Assembly: GCF_030694375.1 (NCBI RefSeq)
Contig: NZ_JAUXYL010000040.1
Coordinates: 1-64,000 of the forward strand
Origin: Algoriphagus sp.
GTDB lineage: Bacteria; Bacteroidota; Bacteroidia; Cytophagales; Cyclobacteriaceae
Direction: 5' to 3'
DNA length: 64,000 nucleotides
The notes under the pieces: generated by a model
The model's input: the letters and a program-made list of their open reading frames with translations, nothing else
Told to the model about the DNA's origin: nothing
Databases searched by the model: none
Shown: piece by piece, positions 63,610 to 64,000 of the stretch
How positions within the stretch are numbered: the first letter of the stretch is position 1
Layout: each line of letters opens with the position of its first letter
Made by a program: the position numbers and the translations under genes

Positions 63610-64000
63610 ATGAAGTGGCAAGGAAGAAGACAAAGCTCAAATGTTGATGACAGACGGGGGCGGGGTGGACCAAGAATGGGAGCAGGGGGATTTAGTCCCA
63701 TGCTTTTGGGTCCGCTGTTGAAACTGCTGTTTTCCAAGACCGGGATGATTATCGCCGGTGTTTTTATTGTGGGCTCTATGGTGATGGGTTATAATCCGCT
63801 CAGTCTTTTGGGAAATCTGATTGGTGGTGGAGGACAGGGATTTACCACAGAATCAAATTATACTCCAACGGCTGAGGAAGATGAACTGGCGGCCTTTTCT
63901 GCAACGATGCTTGCAGATACAGAAACTGTCTGGAACGAACTTTTGGAAAATTATCGAGAGCCAACTTTAGTATTATACACAGGTTCGGTGTCATCCGCCT
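63610..64000 (+). CDS. YpfJ-like neutral zinc metallopeptidase (3' partial)
   Basis: The first 130 residues of a YpfJ/KPN_02809-type zinc metallopeptidase, cut by the window end. The start MKWQGRRQSSNVDDRRG is the family N-terminus, followed by a Gly/Met-rich segment (GPRMGAGGFSPMLLGPL), a membrane helix (GMIIAGVFIVGSMVMGY) and the region EEDELAAFSATMLADTETVWNELL, then TLVLYTGSVSSA. The metal-binding HExxH would be downstream of the window. Good match in every visible part. Confidence 0.9.
   Translation, partial: MKWQGRRQSSNVDDRRGRGGPRMGAGGFSPMLLGPLLKLLFSKTGMIIAGVFIVGSMVMGYNPLSLLGNLIGGGGQGFTTESNYTPTAEEDELAAFSATMLADTETVWNELLENYREPTLVLYTGSVSSA

Overview
The window looks like a chromosomal segment of a Bacteroidota bacterium, probably of the order Cytophagales (an Algoriphagus-like Cyclobacteriaceae member is my best guess, from gene content only). 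Supporting signs are a SusC/SusD pair, a protein with a type IX secretion C-terminal signal, many short lipoproteins, a split transketolase, a fused 2-oxoacid dehydrogenase E1, TAnnTTTG-type -7 promoter elements, and start codons without Shine-Dalgarno sequences. I saw no tRNA, rRNA, CRISPR array or complete insertion sequence. One structured RNA, RNase P RNA, is clear.

Layout. 1-2.1 kb: the 3' end of a large MBG/Ig-repeat T9SS protein, then a repeat cluster. 2.1-3 kb: an acetyltransferase and a small conserved protein. 3.0-4.08 kb: a gene-free array of about 254-bp tandem repeats. 4.1-8.9 kb: an apparent minus-strand operon (FAH-family hydrolase, M23 peptidase, Bcp peroxiredoxin, split transketolase). 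9-11 kb: three tandem paralogous lipoproteins. 11.1-17.2 kb: SGNH hydrolase, LD-carboxypeptidase, an overlapping hydrolase/ECF sigma/membrane-protein operon, PBP4-like DacB and a DUF423 protein. 17.3-22 kb: YggS, a GH3-like enzyme, a LysE exporter and small proteins. 22.1-26.1 kb: divergent alanine dehydrogenase and fused E1. 26.1-29.8 kb: a lipoprotein, a LuxE-like enzyme, a 39-residue lipoprotein, a sigma-54 activator lacking a DNA-binding domain, and rnpB. 29.9-38.7 kb: TonB receptor, DUF3109, SGNH, SUI1, Usp, MenA, Gpx, ArgS. 38.7-43.1 kb: a repeat-bounded GxxExxY gene, arginase and arginine decarboxylase. 43.2-47.9 kb: a DUF5715-like protein, a Bro-N protein, an acyl-CoA dehydrogenase and a methyltransferase.

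48.3-63.4 kb is the most coherent system. It holds glucuronate isomerase, a mannonate oxidoreductase-like SDR, mannonate dehydratase, a divergent LacI regulator, SusC/SusD, a Gfo/Idh/MocA oxidoreductase and two DUF1080 (3-keto-glycoside hydrolase-like) proteins. A 17-bp near-palindrome, TACGGAAWCGWTTGCGA, occurs in front of uxaC/lacI, in front of susC and in front of the DUF1080-Gfo/Idh operon. I read this as one LacI-controlled uronate or glucuronide utilisation regulon that contains no classical glycoside hydrolase or lyase gene. The window ends inside a YpfJ-like zinc metallopeptidase gene.

The intergenic DNA is unusually rich in short dispersed repeats: cacagat-type modules, cctttgcg/ctgcggt modules, 78-bp palindromes, 45-bp and 29-bp palindromes, and C/T-rich islands. 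Several pairs form inverted or direct flanks around gene cassettes.
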